A stretch of 24,091 bases of DNA from a virus. Below are positions 1 through 8,305 of this stretch, one piece after another. The first letter of the stretch is position 1; every line of letters starts with the position of its first letter. The stretch lies in the IMG/VR virus record IMGVR_UViG_3300009029_000003, positions 1 to 24,091 of that record. One strand, given 5' to 3'. The notes under the pieces are model-generated. The model had not been told where the DNA came from. It was given only the letters and a program-made list of their open reading frames with translations, and searched no databases. Made by a program: the position numbers and the translations under genes.

Positions 1-2
1 CA

Positions 3-602
3 TTATGCCGCCAATGTGAGAGTGAACGTGCCGTCCCCGTTGTCGAGGACCGAGCCGTCAGCCAATGTGAGAGTGAACGTGCCGTCCCCGTTGTCGAGGA
101 GGATCGAGCTGTCAGCCAATGTGAGAGTGAACGTGCCGTCCCCGTTGTCGAACAGATACTCACCGACACCGAAAGGAATTCCGATCGTGACGGTGGTGCT
201 GAGGTCTCCGTTGTCGCTGAAATACTCAGCAGGGCCGGGCGTGACAGTGGTGGTGCCGTCACCGTTGTCCACAAACAAGGTGTGATCGCTCAGGAACGTC
301 CACGTGAGGTCCCCGTTGTCGAACAACTCTTCACCGGTACCGGAAGGCCAGGACGGGATCTCACTCGGGATCGGCGGGGGCCACACCCCCGCGAGGAACC
401 CGCGGATGACAGGGTCGGACAGCCCGTCCAGGAGCAACCCCATCTCTGCCTGCCACTCAATGGTGTGGGTGCCCCAGTTGGCCAGCTCTGCAACCAACTG
501 GGTTGGGGTGGCACCGCACCTGGTGAGACGCTCCGTAGGGAACGCAGCCAGAACCCTCAGGAGGTTGTCCTCCACAGGTTGCTGGTTGAGGTCGTACAGC
601 AT
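3..602 (-). CDS. DNGDG-repeat protein next to capsid genes
   Basis: A 199-residue protein; the family is not recognised. The first 90 or so residues are ordinary globular sequence. The rest is about six repeats centred on DNG-D-(G/L), each followed by a Thr-rich strand such as TFTLTLAD, which suggests a stack of beta-hairpins. The last three repeats are nearly identical in DNA as well, so they arose recently. A good ribosome site (GAGGAGG) lies just upstream of the ATG at 602, and the stop is 3 bases inside the window. It follows the capsid protease by 35 bases, where head proteins are usually encoded. A decoration or minor head protein is therefore a reasonable guess, but this rests on position and repeat character alone. 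Confidence 0.75.
   Translation of the reverse strand: MLYDLNQQPVEDNLLRVLAAFPTERLTRCGATPTQLVAELANWGTHTIEWQAEMGLLLDGLSDPVIRGFLAGVWPPPIPSEIPSWPSGTGEELFDNGDLTWTFLSDHTLFVDNGDGTTTVTPGPAEYFSDNGDLSTTVTIGIPFGVGEYLFDNGDGTFTLTLADSSILLDNGDGTFTLTLADGSVLDNGDGTFTLTLAA
10..151 (-). repeat. Three near-identical in-frame repeats
   Basis: A 37-base unit occurs at 10-46, 61-97 and 115-151. The copies are identical over these bases. The spacing is 51 and 54 bases, both multiples of three, so copies can be gained or lost without breaking the reading frame of the DNGDG-repeat protein. Confidence 0.9.
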
Positions 603-637
603 TTGGTATCCTCCTCACGCTCGGCAAACCCAGGTGG

Positions 638-3205
638 TCAGTGGTGGCTGCGCGCCTTGTGGACGGCTTTGCGCAGACCGCCCGCCTTCACCGAGGCCCG
701 CAACGTGGTCGCCCGGGCTTCCCGCTCCAACAGCAGGGTTTGCATGACCGGCCACTGGGCACGCATCTGCGCGATCATCTCCCGGTCTGTCACCATCCGG
801 GCTGTCGCAGCCAACATCACCTGACGGGCACCCGCAGCCACCAACGACACAGGCACACCGGAGGCGACCTGGGCCCGGACAATCGGGAACCCGGGCGCGT
901 TCACCGCCAACGCTGCGACGAGTTCAAGGTTGCCACCCACGGCCCGCCAGTCACCGGACAGGGCTGAGGCGCGCAGGCGCCGCACCTGCTCGGGGGACAC
1001 GTCGGGTCGCATCGCGCCGGCCACCCAGATGCCGTACCTGTCATCGCCAGCCGCAACATCAGTGACACCGGTTCCGGCTTCGTCGTAGTGGGCGATCGCG
1101 GCGTGCGCGGACAGTGGCAGGTCCGCATGCCCGCCACCCAACGTGATCGGGCCCGTCGACACCAGGGACCCGTCCGCGGTCATCACGGCGCCGGTACGGA
1201 AATACCCGTAGTTGGTTTTGGAGTGTGGGGCCGTCACGCACCGGCCACTCACACCCGTGTGGCAGACACCCCACGTGGCGAGGTGCCCGAACACGCGGCC
1301 GTCATCCGTGATGGTCAGCGGGGTGGGGCCGTCGAGCTCCGGGTTGGTGAACCAGCTCGCGGGTGGTGCGGTCGGACCCGCAGAAGCCACCAAGCCTGCA
1401 CCGTCCACACACGACGGGCAGTCCCGGGCCCCGAACTCGTCCACGTTCACGATGCTCGCCACCGTTGCCTCCAACTCCTTCGCGGCCTCTGGTGCGTCCG
1501 CCCTGGTCTGCGGGGTGGTGGTCCCGTCGTCTAACTGGATGTAGGCGCCCTCAAATGCGGGGAACGGGCAGATCGTCACACCCATGACCCGGCCCTCCGT
1601 CAGGGTTTCCCGGATCTCCCCGTCCAGCATCAGGAGCAGGTCGCCGTCACCCCCGTCATCCTCCATTTCGGGCAGGGGTGCACCGTTGTCGTCCAGGAAC
1701 TCGATCGTGCTTCTCACGTCACCGATGTCCACGGACACGCCGGACAGGAACTTGTCGTGGATCAGTGCTGCGACCCGGTTCGCCTCATCCGTGTTCGTGA
1801 ACACACCAACCCCGCGCAGGCCCGTCACGCCCGCAGCGAACGGCTCACCCGTCTTCGCGTCTCGCAACCCGGCCAGGTCCACCCGTTCGATCGTGTCGAT
1901 CCTGCCCACGAGCTCGGCCTCATCGTGGCCCATCGTGGTCTTGGTGATCGCCATGACGGGGAAGGGCAGGTCACGCCAGGTCAGGCAGCCGGGGGTGATG
2001 AAACGCCCGTCGCCGGTGTCCACACCCTCAATGACCATGATGGGCATGCTGAACGCCATGTTGTCCGGGGCTGTGTCACCGCTGGTGGTGTCGGGGATGG
2101 CTGCAGGCTCGGCGGCCGCCGGCTCACCTGCCGCGGTCAGCACATTGTCGTCCTCGACAGGGTCAACAACCCCAAGGGAGTCCATGAGGTCGTCAACGGT
2201 GGCGTCCGCCGCGCGCAGCAGAGCCAGGGCTTGCGCCACAGGTGGGGGCAGGGTGGACGCGTCCACCCCGTTCAGCAAACCCAGTGCCGCGTCGAGGGTG
2301 GCGTCCACCGCTGCGGCAAGGTCGCCCGCGTCTGTCACGCCCGTTCCCGCGTCCACAGCGGGGGTTGGTGCAGGAACCTCAGCAGGGGCAGCGTCTGGTG
2401 CCGGTGCAGGGATGACCGGGGCGTCCGCGAACCTGCCGAACCTGCGGGTGCGAGAAGCCATCGCGTCCCCGGTCACGTTCGTGGACTCGTCCGGTGCGGC
2501 GTCGTCCGCGTTCAGGTCCGGGTCGACCGCACCAAGCGCCGCCAGCACCTCACCGGAGGCCACGTCCGCGTCGTGCACCGACGCGAGGGCAGCAGCAACC
2601 TCTGTGCTGGGTGCGTCGATCCCGTCGCCGGCGTTGCGGGCCGCCACAATGCACGCGTCCACCGTCTCGGCAAGGACCGTCTGGTCCCCTGCGTCACCGT
2701 CCGGGGCGAGTGTGCCGTCCATCAGGTCCAGGCTGTTGTCCGCGGCGTGCACCAACGCAACGAACGTGGTGGTGGGCCCGTCAGCGGTGGACAGGTCCAC
2801 CGAGGTCAGGGACGACAGGGCGGCCTCGATCGCGGTCGCCACCACCGCCACCAGTGCGGGAATGTCCGCCGGCGCATCGGTGGGAGCATCGGTGGGTGCG
2901 GGTGTCGCAGGGTCTGCCACCGCGGGCAGGGGTGGTGCGGGAACGAACCGGCCACGCCTGGATGTTGCAGCCTTCTCGGGTGCAGGGCTGGGGGCAGCCT
3001 TCCCCGGGGACGGGGCCTTCACAGGCGTGGCAGGGGCATCGGGGGCGGTGAAACCTGCACAGTCGCAGCCCTTCATCGAGCACGCGCCCGTGTTGTCGCC
3101 CGCTGCAACGTCCGCATGTGCGGAGGCGAGGTGCGCACAGCCAGGGGTGGCGCACTGCACGTTCGGGGCGGCATCGGCCGCCAGTTTCCTGATCTTGGTG
3201 GTCAT
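638..3205 (-). CDS. Capsid maturation protease with repeated N-terminal module
   Basis: An 855-residue head protease, far longer than a stand-alone prohead protease (about 200 residues). Residues 18-50 carry a Cys/His cluster that could bind zinc. Residues 50-380 are Ala/Pro/Asp-rich, with three related helical segments at about 117-170, 177-230 and 295-350. The protease domain is about 388-560: GHDEAELVGRID (His427) and SGVSVDIG (Ser491) match the His and Ser motifs of HK97-type S78 proteases. Residues 618-777 form a second conserved domain (HLATWGVCHTG, YGIWVAGA, NAPGFP) known from actinophage capsid proteases. The protein probably combines scaffold and protease and cleaves head proteins in the procapsid. 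It starts 2 bases after the portal stop with a GGAAGG ribosome site. The function is well supported; assignment of catalytic residues is by motif. Confidence 0.88.
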   Translation of the reverse strand: MTTKIRKLAADAAPNVQCATPGCAHLASAHADVAAGDNTGACSMKGCDCAGFTAPDAPATPVKAPSPGKAAPSPAPEKAATSRRGRFVPAPPLPAVADPATPAPTDAPTDAPADIPALVAVVATAIEAALSSLTSVDLSTADGPTTTFVALVHAADNSLDLMDGTLAPDGDAGDQTVLAETVDACIVAARNAGDGIDAPSTEVAAALASVHDADVASGEVLAALGAVDPDLNADDAAPDESTNVTGDAMASRTRRFGRFADAPVIPAPAPDAAPAEVPAPTPAVDAGTGVTDAGDLAAAVDATLDAALGLLNGVDASTLPPPVAQALALLRAADATVDDLMDSLGVVDPVEDDNVLTAAGEPAAAEPAAIPDTTSGDTAPDNMAFSMPIMVIEGVDTGDGRFITPGCLTWRDLPFPVMAITKTTMGHDEAELVGRIDTIERVDLAGLRDAKTGEPFAAGVTGLRGVGVFTNTDEANRVAALIHDKFLSGVSVDIGDVRSTIEFLDDNGAPLPEMEDDGGDGDLLLMLDGEIRETLTEGRVMGVTICPFPAFEGAYIQLDDGTTTPQTRADAPEAAKELEATVASIVNVDEFGARDCPSCVDGAGLVASAGPTAPPASWFTNPELDGPTPLTITDDGRVFGHLATWGVCHTGVSGRCVTAPHSKTNYGYFRTGAVMTADGSLVSTGPITLGGGHADLPLSAHAAIAHYDEAGTGVTDVAAGDDRYGIWVAGAMRPDVSPEQVRRLRASALSGDWRAVGGNLELVAALAVNAPGFPIVRAQVASGVPVSLVAAGARQVMLAATARMVTDREMIAQMRAQWPVMQTLLLEREARATTLRASVKAGGLRKAVHKARSHH

Positions 3206-3207
3206 GG

Positions 3208-5811
3208 TCAGCCTTCCGTGTCGTTGCTGCTGTTGTCGGTTGATGTCCAGAGGGCGTTGAAATCACAGGAGCACCCGTCGTGATCACCGGGCGCGTACCA
3301 GTCCAGGTCCGGGAAACCCTCGTCGTTCACCAACGCGTCATCGGTGAACGTCTGAAAATTGACACCGTCCAGGGCTTCGTGCGGCTCGAATGGGTGCGAG
3401 CTGGGCCCGTGACTCCACTCGTACCCGGCGTCCTGCATGCCAGCGTCGACCAGGACCCCGTTGATGGTGTCCCCGGTGCCGATCTGCCCCAGCACCTCGG
3501 TGGGGTCCGCTGGCTGCCCGTCCGCTGTCAAACCAGCCGAACCCTGCGCGCTGTTGAACCCGCCCGCGATCGACAGGGCACCCCGGATGTCCCCTACCGC
3601 CACAAACGACTCCCCGGCATCAAACTCGAGATCTGCACCCACAGGCGGGCCGCTCATCGCATTCGTGACCGCCGCGTGCAGGCGCGACTCAAGCCACTGC
3701 CACCCCGCGGACGCATCATCCTTGAACCTGCCCGCCACCTGGGCTTTCATCGCACTGCTGTCCACCCCGGCGATGCGCGCAGCCTGCCGCAGTGCCTGGT
3801 CCTGCCCGGTCGAAACCCACGTGCCCCACTGGGTTTCCAGGTCAGCGAACTCCGCATCCGACAATGCCTTCGCGTCCAACCCGAGCGCCGCGATCATCGC
3901 CGGACCAACCGCGGCGACAACCCGGCACGTGTCAACCCCCACGATCGAGGCACGGACCGCCTCAGCGCCCTTACCGCGCGCCTTGCTGATGACCTTCGCG
4001 CCGGCCTTCTCCAGGGCCCGCTTCACCGCGAGGTTCGCCGCGACCAGGAGCTTGTTGCGCAGCTCCCGGTCAATGTCCACCAGGCGCCGGGACGCCCGCC
4101 GGTCCGCGGCGCTCACCCCGGCCGACGCCACCAGGGCCGGCTTCGCAGTGACCGGAATGTCGCTGTGACGGGTCGCGATCTGGATCTGCTCCCGGTCCAA
4201 CGCCCCACCCATGAACGCTTTCGCGATGCCCTGTGCCATCGCCTCGATGGCGTACTGCTGTCCCACATCGACCCCGCCACCGATCCCCGCCTGAGCGGGT
4301 GGACCGTTCGGTGCCGGGGGTGGCATCGGTGGGGCAACAGGACTCGCGCCTGTGGGCCCGGCAGGCAGGGCGTTCGGGGTCGGGTCCGGCAACGTCGGGT
4401 CTAGCCGTTTCAAGATGGTCTCCACCAAGGCCGGGTCCAGGGTGTGAGCCTTCGTCACAATCCTGGTCAGCAACTCCGTCGAGTTGGGTTCGTCCGTGAC
4501 GGGGAACCCCAGGTAGTTCCGCAGCGCACCATCGCTGATGGCGAACCGGTCCCACGCCTGGAACGCGTCCGCGGCCCGGTCCGGGTGGGTCAACAGCTCT
4601 GTGGCGTCATGCCACACCAGCACCTTCCTGATCAGTGCTGGGTCCCAGTTCTCGTACGCGTCGAGGATTGGCCACATGAAACCCGCTGTGATCGCGTCGT
4701 TCTCCACCACCTGGATAGGTTCGATGTGGTGCCGGAACGCATCATCGTCCACCTGCCAACTTGACCAGTGGTTGAGGTCTGCTTTCCCGGTCAACACCTC
4801 GCCGGGCAGGTCGATACCGGTGGCCATGCGCTGGATCAACTCGGTTCTCTGGGCGATGTTGTCGCGGTGTTCAGGCCTGTCGAGGGTGATGTGTTTGATC
4901 GCGGCCAACGCCTCCGCGGGGCCGCGCAGCATCAGCGGCACCACCGACGCCGCCGAGCCCTCATTCGTCAGGGCGGCCGTAACGGTTTCGATCAACGTCT
5001 GCCAGAACGGGTCCGAGTTGGGGTCCATTGAGGACTCAGGGTTGGCGCCCACAATCGACAGCGAGTCCGGGATGCCCAGGATCCCGTTCAATGCCAACCT
5101 GCTCCGTGCTGTCGCCCGCACGTCCTTGCCGAGCAGCAGCAGCTCCTCACACAAGTCCAGGATGGAGCGGACGGGGGAGTCTGCGAGCATCCCCCACTCC
5201 GGGTCCGGCCACCACATGCGGGACACGAACGTGGACCCCGGGTCAAGCTCGCGGGCGTCACGCGCTGTCGCACCAGGGAACTCCAGCACCTTGTAGGTGC
5301 CGTCGTTGGTGACCAATAGCTCGGAGGTTGACCGCAGCGTCCACGACTCCAAACCCGACGCCGGGTCCGTCTCTCCGATCAGGAAGGTCTCCCCGGCCAC
5401 CTCGAAGTTCTCCGTCAGCTTCTTTTGCATCATCGCCAAGGCGAGCGGGCCGCCCGAGGCCAACCGGAGCAGGGTGTCTTCGGCGGCACGTTTCAGGTCG
5501 TCGGGGATGTCTGGTGCGAGGGCGACAGGAACAGGCACCTCGTTGCCTTGGATGTAGCTGGCGGGGAACATGCGGATCCGCATTGCACTGTTGCCCAAAT
5601 ACGCACAGGCGTAGCGGAGTTCACCCAGGTTGCGGCGGTAAGCCCACGCCTCCGCTTGCCACCCGGGCCGGATCTTCCCCCACGTCTTGGCCTGAGCCTT
5701 GTCCCCGACACTGATGACGCTCGCGGACGCGGTGAGTGCCCGCGCCATCGGTTGCGGCCGAGGCCGCAACGCCACCTGTTTGCGTCTAGCGATGAGCGGC
5801 ACGCACACCAC
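3208..5811 (-). CDS. Portal protein fused to MuF-like C-terminal region
   Basis: An 867-residue protein. Residues 1-470 resemble actinophage portal proteins, which form the dodecameric ring through which DNA enters the head (LRYACAYLGNSAMRIR near 65-80; GIDLPGEVLTGKADLNHWSSW near 332-352). A Pro-rich linker spans 471-510. The C-terminal part ends in HEALDGVNF near 811 and PGDHDGCSCDF near 841, a pattern typical of MuF/minor head proteins. Portal and MuF are usually separate genes, so this reads as a fusion. The start is uncertain: in-frame GTG codons occur at 5811, 5808 and 5802 and an ATG at 5748. The longest form overlaps the upstream glycosyltransferase gene by 26 bases. The portal call is strong; the MuF part rests on the C-terminal motif. 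Confidence 0.87.
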   Translation of the reverse strand: MVCVPLIARRKQVALRPRPQPMARALTASASVISVGDKAQAKTWGKIRPGWQAEAWAYRRNLGELRYACAYLGNSAMRIRMFPASYIQGNEVPVPVALAPDIPDDLKRAAEDTLLRLASGGPLALAMMQKKLTENFEVAGETFLIGETDPASGLESWTLRSTSELLVTNDGTYKVLEFPGATARDARELDPGSTFVSRMWWPDPEWGMLADSPVRSILDLCEELLLLGKDVRATARSRLALNGILGIPDSLSIVGANPESSMDPNSDPFWQTLIETVTAALTNEGSAASVVPLMLRGPAEALAAIKHITLDRPEHRDNIAQRTELIQRMATGIDLPGEVLTGKADLNHWSSWQVDDDAFRHHIEPIQVVENDAITAGFMWPILDAYENWDPALIRKVLVWHDATELLTHPDRAADAFQAWDRFAISDGALRNYLGFPVTDEPNSTELLTRIVTKAHTLDPALVETILKRLDPTLPDPTPNALPAGPTGASPVAPPMPPPAPNGPPAQAGIGGGVDVGQQYAIEAMAQGIAKAFMGGALDREQIQIATRHSDIPVTAKPALVASAGVSAADRRASRRLVDIDRELRNKLLVAANLAVKRALEKAGAKVISKARGKGAEAVRASIVGVDTCRVVAAVGPAMIAALGLDAKALSDAEFADLETQWGTWVSTGQDQALRQAARIAGVDSSAMKAQVAGRFKDDASAGWQWLESRLHAAVTNAMSGPPVGADLEFDAGESFVAVGDIRGALSIAGGFNSAQGSAGLTADGQPADPTEVLGQIGTGDTINGVLVDAGMQDAGYEWSHGPSSHPFEPHEALDGVNFQTFTDDALVNDEGFPDLDWYAPGDHDGCSCDFNALWTSTDNSSNDTEG

Positions 5812-6880
5812 CGCTCACCCGGGTGTCACGGTTGCTCAGAGCTTGCGTCCACGCGTCGAACCACTCGTGGGCGTGCGCTTCGATGGTGAACTCGCGGCGC
5901 ACCACCTCACGGCCGGACCCTGCAAGCTCCTCCCGGTAGTCGGGGGAGCGGACCAGCATATTGAGGTGCCGAACCCAGTCCTTACGCCCCGACGCCAATA
6001 AGCCCACTCCGCGGCCGGCGAGCCGGCGGTACTCCGCGACGGGTGAGGCCACGAACGGTTTGCCGAGGGCGGCGAACTCCAAGCCTTTCAACGCGGATTT
6101 TGCCTGGTTGAAGGGGATGTCCCCCAGCGGCACGATCCCGATGTCCAGGTTGTCTCTGATCGTTTCGGGGTAGTGGGGCAGGTCCACCCATCCGGCTGAC
6201 GGCGGGTCCACCTCGAGCCCGAGGTCGTGGCCGACACCGGACGGGTTCCCGACGACCTGCACCACAGCGCCAGTGTCCGCAACCACCCGTGCGACGGCGC
6301 CTCGGGTGACTGTGAGGTCGTCTGGGTGGGTGGCCAGGGTGCCGGTCCACCCGATCCGCACCGGGTCAACGTTGCTGTGCGGAATGATTGGCAGGTTCAG
6401 GATGCTCACGGGCAGGTAGTTGCGGACCACCCGCACCCGCCCGTGAGGCGCATACCGGGTCAGCGCCTGGGTGGAGACGGTCACCATGTCTGCGAGGGTG
6501 CATGCCTGCTTCAGGTACTCCCAGTTGCTGTGAGGCGAGGTGGCCGGGTTGACCTGGGGTGCGGCCACGTTGTGGGGGTGGACACGCTCGAAGTCATCGT
6601 CCAACTCCACCACCACCGCGACGCCTTGCGCCTGCACCAGGGGGATGACCGACGCGAGGTCGTCGTTCAACGGCCGCTGAAACACGACCACGTCTGCGTC
6701 GATCGGGGGGATGCTCCACACCCGCACTGCGCCGTCACGACCCCGGGTGCTCTTCCCCCTCAAGCCTTCAGCGGTGAACAGTTCCACGTCCGATGACAGG
6801 TTGGCGACAGCCCGAGCCGGCTGGATCATCCGGTACAAACCACAGCCGCCGCGGTCACCGGGTAGGAGCAGGACCCGCAT
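5786..6880 (-). CDS. GT-B fold glycosyltransferase (family 4-like)
   Basis: A 364-residue protein opening with a Rossmann strand and glycine-rich loop (MRVLLLPGDRGGCGLYRM), as in phage GT-B glycosyltransferases. The second half has the nucleotide-sugar side: VRIGWTGTLATHPDD, DNLDIGIVPLGDIPFNQAKS, then LEFAALGKPFVASPVAEYR. The size is normal for a complete single-chain enzyme. The donor and acceptor cannot be told. It is the first gene of the left minus-strand unit, upstream of and overlapping the portal gene, and starts 107 bases from the divergent plus-strand island. In mycobacteriophages, glycosyltransferases encoded near structural genes glycosylate capsid or tail proteins; the same role is an inference here. 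Confidence 0.85.
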   Translation of the reverse strand: MRVLLLPGDRGGCGLYRMIQPARAVANLSSDVELFTAEGLRGKSTRGRDGAVRVWSIPPIDADVVVFQRPLNDDLASVIPLVQAQGVAVVVELDDDFERVHPHNVAAPQVNPATSPHSNWEYLKQACTLADMVTVSTQALTRYAPHGRVRVVRNYLPVSILNLPIIPHSNVDPVRIGWTGTLATHPDDLTVTRGAVARVVADTGAVVQVVGNPSGVGHDLGLEVDPPSAGWVDLPHYPETIRDNLDIGIVPLGDIPFNQAKSALKGLEFAALGKPFVASPVAEYRRLAGRGVGLLASGRKDWVRHLNMLVRSPDYREELAGSGREVVRREFTIEAHAHEWFDAWTQALSNRDTRVSGGVRAAHR

Positions 6881-6931
6881 CCGTTACCCCGATCTGCCAG
6901 ATCACACGCTGTCGCACGCGAGTCTATATGG

Positions 6932-6947
6932 GGAATTACGCAACTGG
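6932..6947 (+). promoter_or_regulatory. Copy A of repeated motif in divergent intergenic region
   Basis: GGAATTACGCAACTGG matches copy B (6964-6979) apart from one extra base and one change near the 3' end. It has no -10-like hexamer after it. It lies between the divergent starts at 6880 and 6988, beside TATAGACT (on the minus strand, about 6924-6931), a weak -10 candidate for the minus-strand glycosyltransferase. An operator or activator site is possible. Confidence 0.45.
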
Positions 6948-6963
6948 GGGGTCGCTTTGTCGA

Positions 6964-6981
6964 GGAATTCGCAACTAGGAT
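6964..6981 (+). promoter_or_regulatory. Leaderless promoter with copy B of repeated motif
   Basis: GGAATTCGCAACTAGGAT ends in TAGGAT (6976-6981), a good actinobacterial -10 hexamer. The ATG at 6988 follows after six bases, where transcription would be expected to start, so the mRNA would be leaderless; there is no Shine-Dalgarno sequence. No convincing -35 box is visible 16-18 bases upstream. The same arrangement occurs on the minus strand at 15475-15492. Confidence 0.55.
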
Positions 6982-6987
6982 GCTGGA

Positions 6988-7323
6988 ATGAGCCTTCTGC
7001 AGCCCACGGACACCACCCAGCCCAGGCGTCGCACACCCGCCCGGGTCATCCGCAACAGGGCACGTCACCGCGCGACCGCGCTGCTCCTCGAAGAGTTCCC
7101 TGACCGGTTCCAGGTACTCCTTAGTCAGGAACAAAGGGTCGCCACCATCGAGGCCGCGATGCTCCTCGCTACGGGTCCCAACGACAGCGACAACGTGGTG
7201 CTGCTCAGGCCCGGAGTGCGACTGGAAGGGCAGACACCCGAAGATCGCATCGACGTCGGCCGCTGCACCCGCTGCCAGACCAGCCACGACGCCGGCCACG
7301 TCTGCCCCAGGTGCGGGTCATGA
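6988..7323 (+). CDS. Small protein with C-terminal zinc ribbon
   Basis: A 111-residue protein of no recognised family. The N-terminus is Arg-rich (RRRTPARVIRNRARHR), the middle looks helical, and the C-terminus has CTRC, about 10 residues, then CPRC, a probable zinc ribbon. It is the first gene of the plus-strand island and begins at an ATG six bases after a TAGGAT hexamer, so it is probably translated from a leaderless mRNA. Its TGA overlaps the next gene's ATG (ATGA). A nucleic-acid-binding or regulatory role would fit but is a guess. Confidence 0.7.
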   Translation: MSLLQPTDTTQPRRRTPARVIRNRARHRATALLLEEFPDRFQVLLSQEQRVATIEAAMLLATGPNDSDNVVLLRPGVRLEGQTPEDRIDVGRCTRCQTSHDAGHVCPRCGS

Positions 7324-8264
7324 GACGGTGCATCGTCATCGTCCTTGCGGGTTTCCTCATGACCTCTTTTATGGTCATGGCGACACCTCATACGGTGCAG
7401 GCGACCCTTCCCCCCCCGGTGCAAACCAGCCTCGTGGTAATGCCCCACCCTGACGACGAGTCCCAAGCCTGGTCGCTCGTTCAAAACTCAGCGAGCAACT
7501 ACAAAGTCTTCGCCTATATGACGAGAGGCGAAGCGACTGGCTTCTGTTCCACATATCCAGGCGGGCTCGATCTTAGTCTTGGTGAGGTGGCTCCATCTGG
7601 CAGCGCGTACCCCATTGCTACGAGTAAGCAGGGCTGCATTAATGCTCGCCTGGGATCTACCTTTAACATACTCACTAAGATGGGCACAGTAGATTCGTCC
7701 CTGCCTGCGTCATACGCTTATCGAGGCACCTACACGTTACCCTCAGATGGAACGACAGTCCCTGATAGGACGGTCAATGTTTATAGTGGTGGAGTCTTCG
7801 GCACGATATTGTCATTCAATCTGGGTGATGGAAAACTTACGCCTAGCGAAGTAGTCTGGGCGATCCATTCGATCCAGAACAATCTGAGCGCGCTCGGTAT
7901 CCCGAACTACCCGATCCACAACATCCTCGGGCCCTATCGCAACAGCAGCTATGCCGAATGCGCCATCTACAACCACCCCGACCACGCCGCCATCCACGCT
8001 GCCTTGTTCAACACCACCTTCGCCAACGTCGCATATAGCGCTGCACCCACGTGCGCTAGTGACCCCGATGCTGTGCGCGCCGCGGATGTGACCCAGGCGG
8101 CGTGGAACTCACTCATGGGCATCAACAGCAGCGGCGTGGACACCGGCTTCTTCCAGAAGTACTACGGATGGCTGACGGGAGGTCACTGGCCCACGGACGG
8201 CACGCCTCTAGGCCAAAGCCAGGTCTTCATGAAGCACCAGTCGTTCTGGCAGCGCGCCGGATGA
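7320..8264 (+). CDS. Exported PIG-L family deacetylase
   Basis: A 314-residue protein. HPDDE at 43-47 and HPDH at 219-222 are the two metal-binding motifs of PIG-L/MshB-type zinc enzymes, which remove N-acetyl groups from GlcNAc-containing substrates. The N-terminus (RR, then a hydrophobic stretch, then TPHTVQA) looks like a signal peptide, so the enzyme probably acts outside the membrane on a wall, capsule or glycolipid sugar. The substrate is unknown. The ATG at 7320 is chosen because it overlaps the previous stop; an in-frame GTG lies at 7311. The part at about 7490-7860 is visibly richer in A/T and in rarer codons than its neighbours, suggesting recent transfer. Mycothiol MshB enzymes are cytoplasmic, so that role is unlikely. 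Confidence 0.85.
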   Translation: MRRCIVIVLAGFLMTSFMVMATPHTVQATLPPPVQTSLVVMPHPDDESQAWSLVQNSASNYKVFAYMTRGEATGFCSTYPGGLDLSLGEVAPSGSAYPIATSKQGCINARLGSTFNILTKMGTVDSSLPASYAYRGTYTLPSDGTTVPDRTVNVYSGGVFGTILSFNLGDGKLTPSEVVWAIHSIQNNLSALGIPNYPIHNILGPYRNSSYAECAIYNHPDHAAIHAALFNTTFANVAYSAAPTCASDPDAVRAADVTQAAWNSLMGINSSGVDTGFFQKYYGWLTGGHWPTDGTPLGQSQVFMKHQSFWQRAG

Positions 8265-8292
8265 CGGAGCACCACAATGACCGTTCCCAAGC

Positions 8293-8298
8293 AAGGAG
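8293..8298 (+). promoter_or_regulatory. Ribosome binding site deciding the start at 8306
   Basis: AAGGAG lies seven bases before the ATG at 8306. An upstream in-frame ATG at 8261 overlaps the deacetylase stop, but would add a hydrophilic extension ahead of the signal peptide, so the 8306 start is preferred. Confidence 0.7.
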
Positions 8299-8305
8299 AT
8301 CCACC

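Noticed and set aside
3-330. DNGDG repeats as calcium-binding EF-hand or dockerin loops
   Set aside because: The D-N-G-D-G spacing does not give the DxDxDG ligand order, and Thr-rich strands follow each repeat in place of helices.
1584-3283. Long plus-strand open frames (over 500 codons) opposite the capsid protease
   Set aside because: They are Ser/Ala/Arg-rich mirror frames of a high-GC gene whose minus-strand product has clear protease motifs.
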